Source: Phycisphaerae bacterium
Lineage (GTDB): Bacteria; Planctomycetota; Phycisphaerae; UBA1845; PWPN01
Direction: 5' to 3'
Length of the DNA: 35,455 nt
Assembly (NCBI GenBank): GCA_012719955.1
Contig: JAAXZI010000259.1
Span: 1-35,455 of the forward strand
The first letter of the stretch is position 1. Each line of letters starts with the position of its first letter. The position numbers and the translations under genes were made by a program. The notes below the pieces were generated by a model that saw only the letters and a program-made list of their open reading frames with translations, was not told the origin of the DNA and did no database searches. Shown one piece after another: positions 33,950 to 35,455 of the stretch.

Positions 33950-35275
33950 TCATTTCGCTTCCAGCGCGTCGGCCTCTTTGGGCTGATCCAGCTCGATGCG
34001 GATCATCCAGTCGCCGTCCTCGAACGGCTCACCGGGCTGGCCGGGTATGCTGCTGACCGAGTTTCCCTTCGTGCTGCTGTCAAAACTGACATACACGCCC
34101 TTGGTCGCGGTCGGCCGGAAGTTCAGAGCCACGTAGAAACTCTTCGGCACACGCGTCGGCGGGACGCTCATTTTCACCCAGGTCGGCTCGCCGCGTTCGA
34201 AGGTGGAATAAGGCTTCTTCCATATCGCGATGGGCTTCATTTGCCCGTCGCACAAGGCCACGTCGAAGTTCTCCGCCGGCGGCCGCGGGTACCCATACCG
34301 CGAGCCGAATACGCTCACGCTGCGGATGTACCACTCCCCGGGACCAGGCGCCTCGAACTTGCGGGCGTGTCCGCCGCCGGCGATGGACATCTTGCCGTCG
34401 GGGCGGCCGTCGTCCGGCGTCAGGGCCAGCGGATGGCCGGACAGTCTGGCGGGCGAGATCGTTTTGCGCTGGACTTTGCTCTTGTCCATCGGTGAAAGGA
34501 ACAGCCCCGATGCCGTCTTCCACCATGCTTCGACGGCGCCCTTCTTGTCCGGCTGAACGCCGATCGTCGCGGCCAGCAGCGCTTCCGCCGGCTGGGTCGG
34601 GTCGGCGCCGGCTTTCTCCCAGGCCGCGAACAGCCTGGCGAAGCCCTTCCGCCCGAGGATCTTCTCGAACTTCTCCCACTGGCCGGCCCCGCGGTCAATC
34701 TCAGAGGGCGACTCGGATTCCAGTTGCTTGTGCAGGCGGGCCAGGCCGTCCTCCCGGTAGTCATACGGGTCCGGCCACAGCGACTCGCCGTGCGCGGCCC
34801 AGACCCGATCCACGACCGCCGACCCGGCGTAATGGGCCCACCCCTCGGCCGCCGCGGAGGTCATCCAGTCGCGGTCTTTGAGCGTACGGTACATGGCGAT
34901 GTGCCCCAGCTCATGGCACATGCCGTAAAGATTGAAGAGGCCGGAGGTGGCCGGCTTGGCCAATTTGGCCTTGGAGGGGAGAGACAGGTACACGTGGTCC
35001 TCGCCGTCCGTATACAGCCGCGCGGGCTGGTCCGGCCCGCATTCGACTATGCAGAAGACGGTCCCGGGCATTTTGAAGCCGAATTCCTCCGTATACACCT
35101 TCCAGGCGGCGTCCAGCGTCCTGGCCAGCGCCTCCGCCTGGGGCTTGTCGATCCCCTCGTACGACACATGCGCATGCCCCACCTTGACGACCTGCTCCGC
35201 CAGGGACGCTGAGGCGTTTAACACCAATGGCATTACAGACCATCCAAGGAACGATCTCACGGCAGCAGATCTCAC
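33950..35275 (-). CDS. Secreted zinc metallopeptidase-like protein (HExxH)
   Basis: A 441-residue protein read from GTG 35275, with AAGGAGG eight bases upstream; a longer frame to 35305 lacks a better site. A signal peptide is visible: basic residues near the start, the hydrophobic FLGWSVMPLVLNASASLA and likely cleavage before EQ. The zinc motif HELGH is at residues 121-125, and a downstream Glu (E144 in AAEGWAHY) fits a gluzincin-type third ligand. After about residue 270 a C-terminal beta-rich region (GEWYIRSVSVFGSRYG, FYVALNFRP) may bind a ligand. It would act outside the cytoplasm; the target is unknown. Enzymes of this layout are common and variable in planctomycetes, in my recollection. 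It is not clearly tied to its neighbours. Confidence 0.78.
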   Translation of the reverse strand: MRSAAVRSFLGWSVMPLVLNASASLAEQVVKVGHAHVSYEGIDKPQAEALARTLDAAWKVYTEEFGFKMPGTVFCIVECGPDQPARLYTDGEDHVYLSLPSKAKLAKPATSGLFNLYGMCHELGHIAMYRTLKDRDWMTSAAAEGWAHYAGSAVVDRVWAAHGESLWPDPYDYREDGLARLHKQLESESPSEIDRGAGQWEKFEKILGRKGFARLFAAWEKAGADPTQPAEALLAATIGVQPDKKGAVEAWWKTASGLFLSPMDKSKVQRKTISPARLSGHPLALTPDDGRPDGKMSIAGGGHARKFEAPGPGEWYIRSVSVFGSRYGYPRPPAENFDVALCDGQMKPIAIWKKPYSTFERGEPTWVKMSVPPTRVPKSFYVALNFRPTATKGVYVSFDSSTKGNSVSSIPGQPGEPFEDGDWMIRIELDQPKEADALEAK

Positions 35276-35283
35276 GACGGCAT

Positions 35284-35290
35284 CCTCCTT
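35284..35290 (-). promoter_or_regulatory. Ribosome binding site fixing the metallopeptidase start
   Basis: AAGGAGG on the minus strand lies eight bases before GTG 35275. It lies inside the longer reading frame that begins at 35305, and it makes the shorter product the better choice. Confidence 0.6.
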
Positions 35291-35414
35291 CCGCATCGAG
35301 AGCACCCCCTGTTATTTGAAGTTGAGACGCTCGATATTACCGGAAGTTCCCGGAAATTCCGCGAGTAATCCCGGTGCCCTTTCCGGTTCGGGCATTTCGC
35401 GCTTCGGCCCATGA

Positions 35415-35433
35415 GGCGGGCAGGATGCCCGCC
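35415..35433. repeat. Short perfect inverted repeat near the window end
   Basis: GGCGGGCA (35415-35422) and TGCCCGCC (35426-35433) are perfect 8-bp arms with a 3-base loop, forming a stable hairpin about 140 bases upstream of the metallopeptidase start. Such GC-rich hairpins are often dispersed in GC-rich genomes. No T-run follows, so it is not a classical terminator. Confidence 0.45.
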
Positions 35434-35455
35434 CCCCGGCAAGGCCGGCCGGCTC

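Overview
The window is GC-rich bacterial DNA, most likely from a planctomycete (Planctomycetota) or a close relative. The pointers are a membrane protein with the N-terminal zinc ribbon (C-x2-C ... CPECG) that is common in that phylum, a Tat-exported TIM-barrel isomerase, and the overall gene content. No rRNA, tRNA, IS element or CRISPR array was found, so the assignment is inference.

Most of the window (about 2.2 to 29.3 kb) is one large polysaccharide locus of the Wzx/Wzy type. Read on the minus strand from the right, it starts with a NusG/RfaH-family antiterminator (28575-29252). Next comes a promoter-like AT-rich island (28371-28409), then a sugar-nucleotide epimerase and a WecA/MraY-type phosphoglycosyltransferase that would load the first sugar on undecaprenyl phosphate. 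After these lie an O-acetyltransferase gene broken by an amber codon, a secreted glycoside-hydrolase-like protein, a Wzx flippase, a polysaccharide deacetylase, two GT4 glycosyltransferases, a hexapeptide acetyltransferase, a Wzy/O-antigen-ligase-type membrane protein, two more GT4s, a CapK/PaaK-type adenylate-forming enzyme and another GT4. A 473-base gap with a good promoter follows, and then a dehydrogenase/acetyltransferase/aminotransferase trio resembling wbpB-wbpD-wbpE (a diacetamido-uronic acid pathway), a GT2 and a final GT4. This array ends tail to tail against a plus-strand group (1278-5321) of a Tat-dependent isomerase, a DegT aminotransferase, a PEP-CTERM-type deacetylase and a frameshifted methyltransferase. 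A lone plus-strand methyltransferase (25138-25917) interrupts the minus-strand array.

The right side is different: a saccharopine-dehydrogenase-family enzyme, a VanZ-like membrane protein, purD on the plus strand, a repeat-bearing spacer, two small lower-GC genes of unknown function, and a secreted HExxH metallopeptidase. Stretches 1-163, 1031-1277, 27125-27318, 32541-32798 and 33695-33949 hold no gene I can support beyond the sites listed.

The most useful observations are these: a glycosyltransferase whose only well-placed start codon is ATC behind a perfect GGAGG; an acetyltransferase intact except for one amber codon; a methyltransferase with three separate lesions; and candidate control elements, namely the antiterminator gene with a 12-bp direct repeat spaced 21 bp in the following promoter, an inverted repeat in the wbpB promoter, and an inverted repeat between divergent genes. 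I see no clear evidence of an entirely new system; the locus is a rich but recognisable exopolysaccharide cluster.
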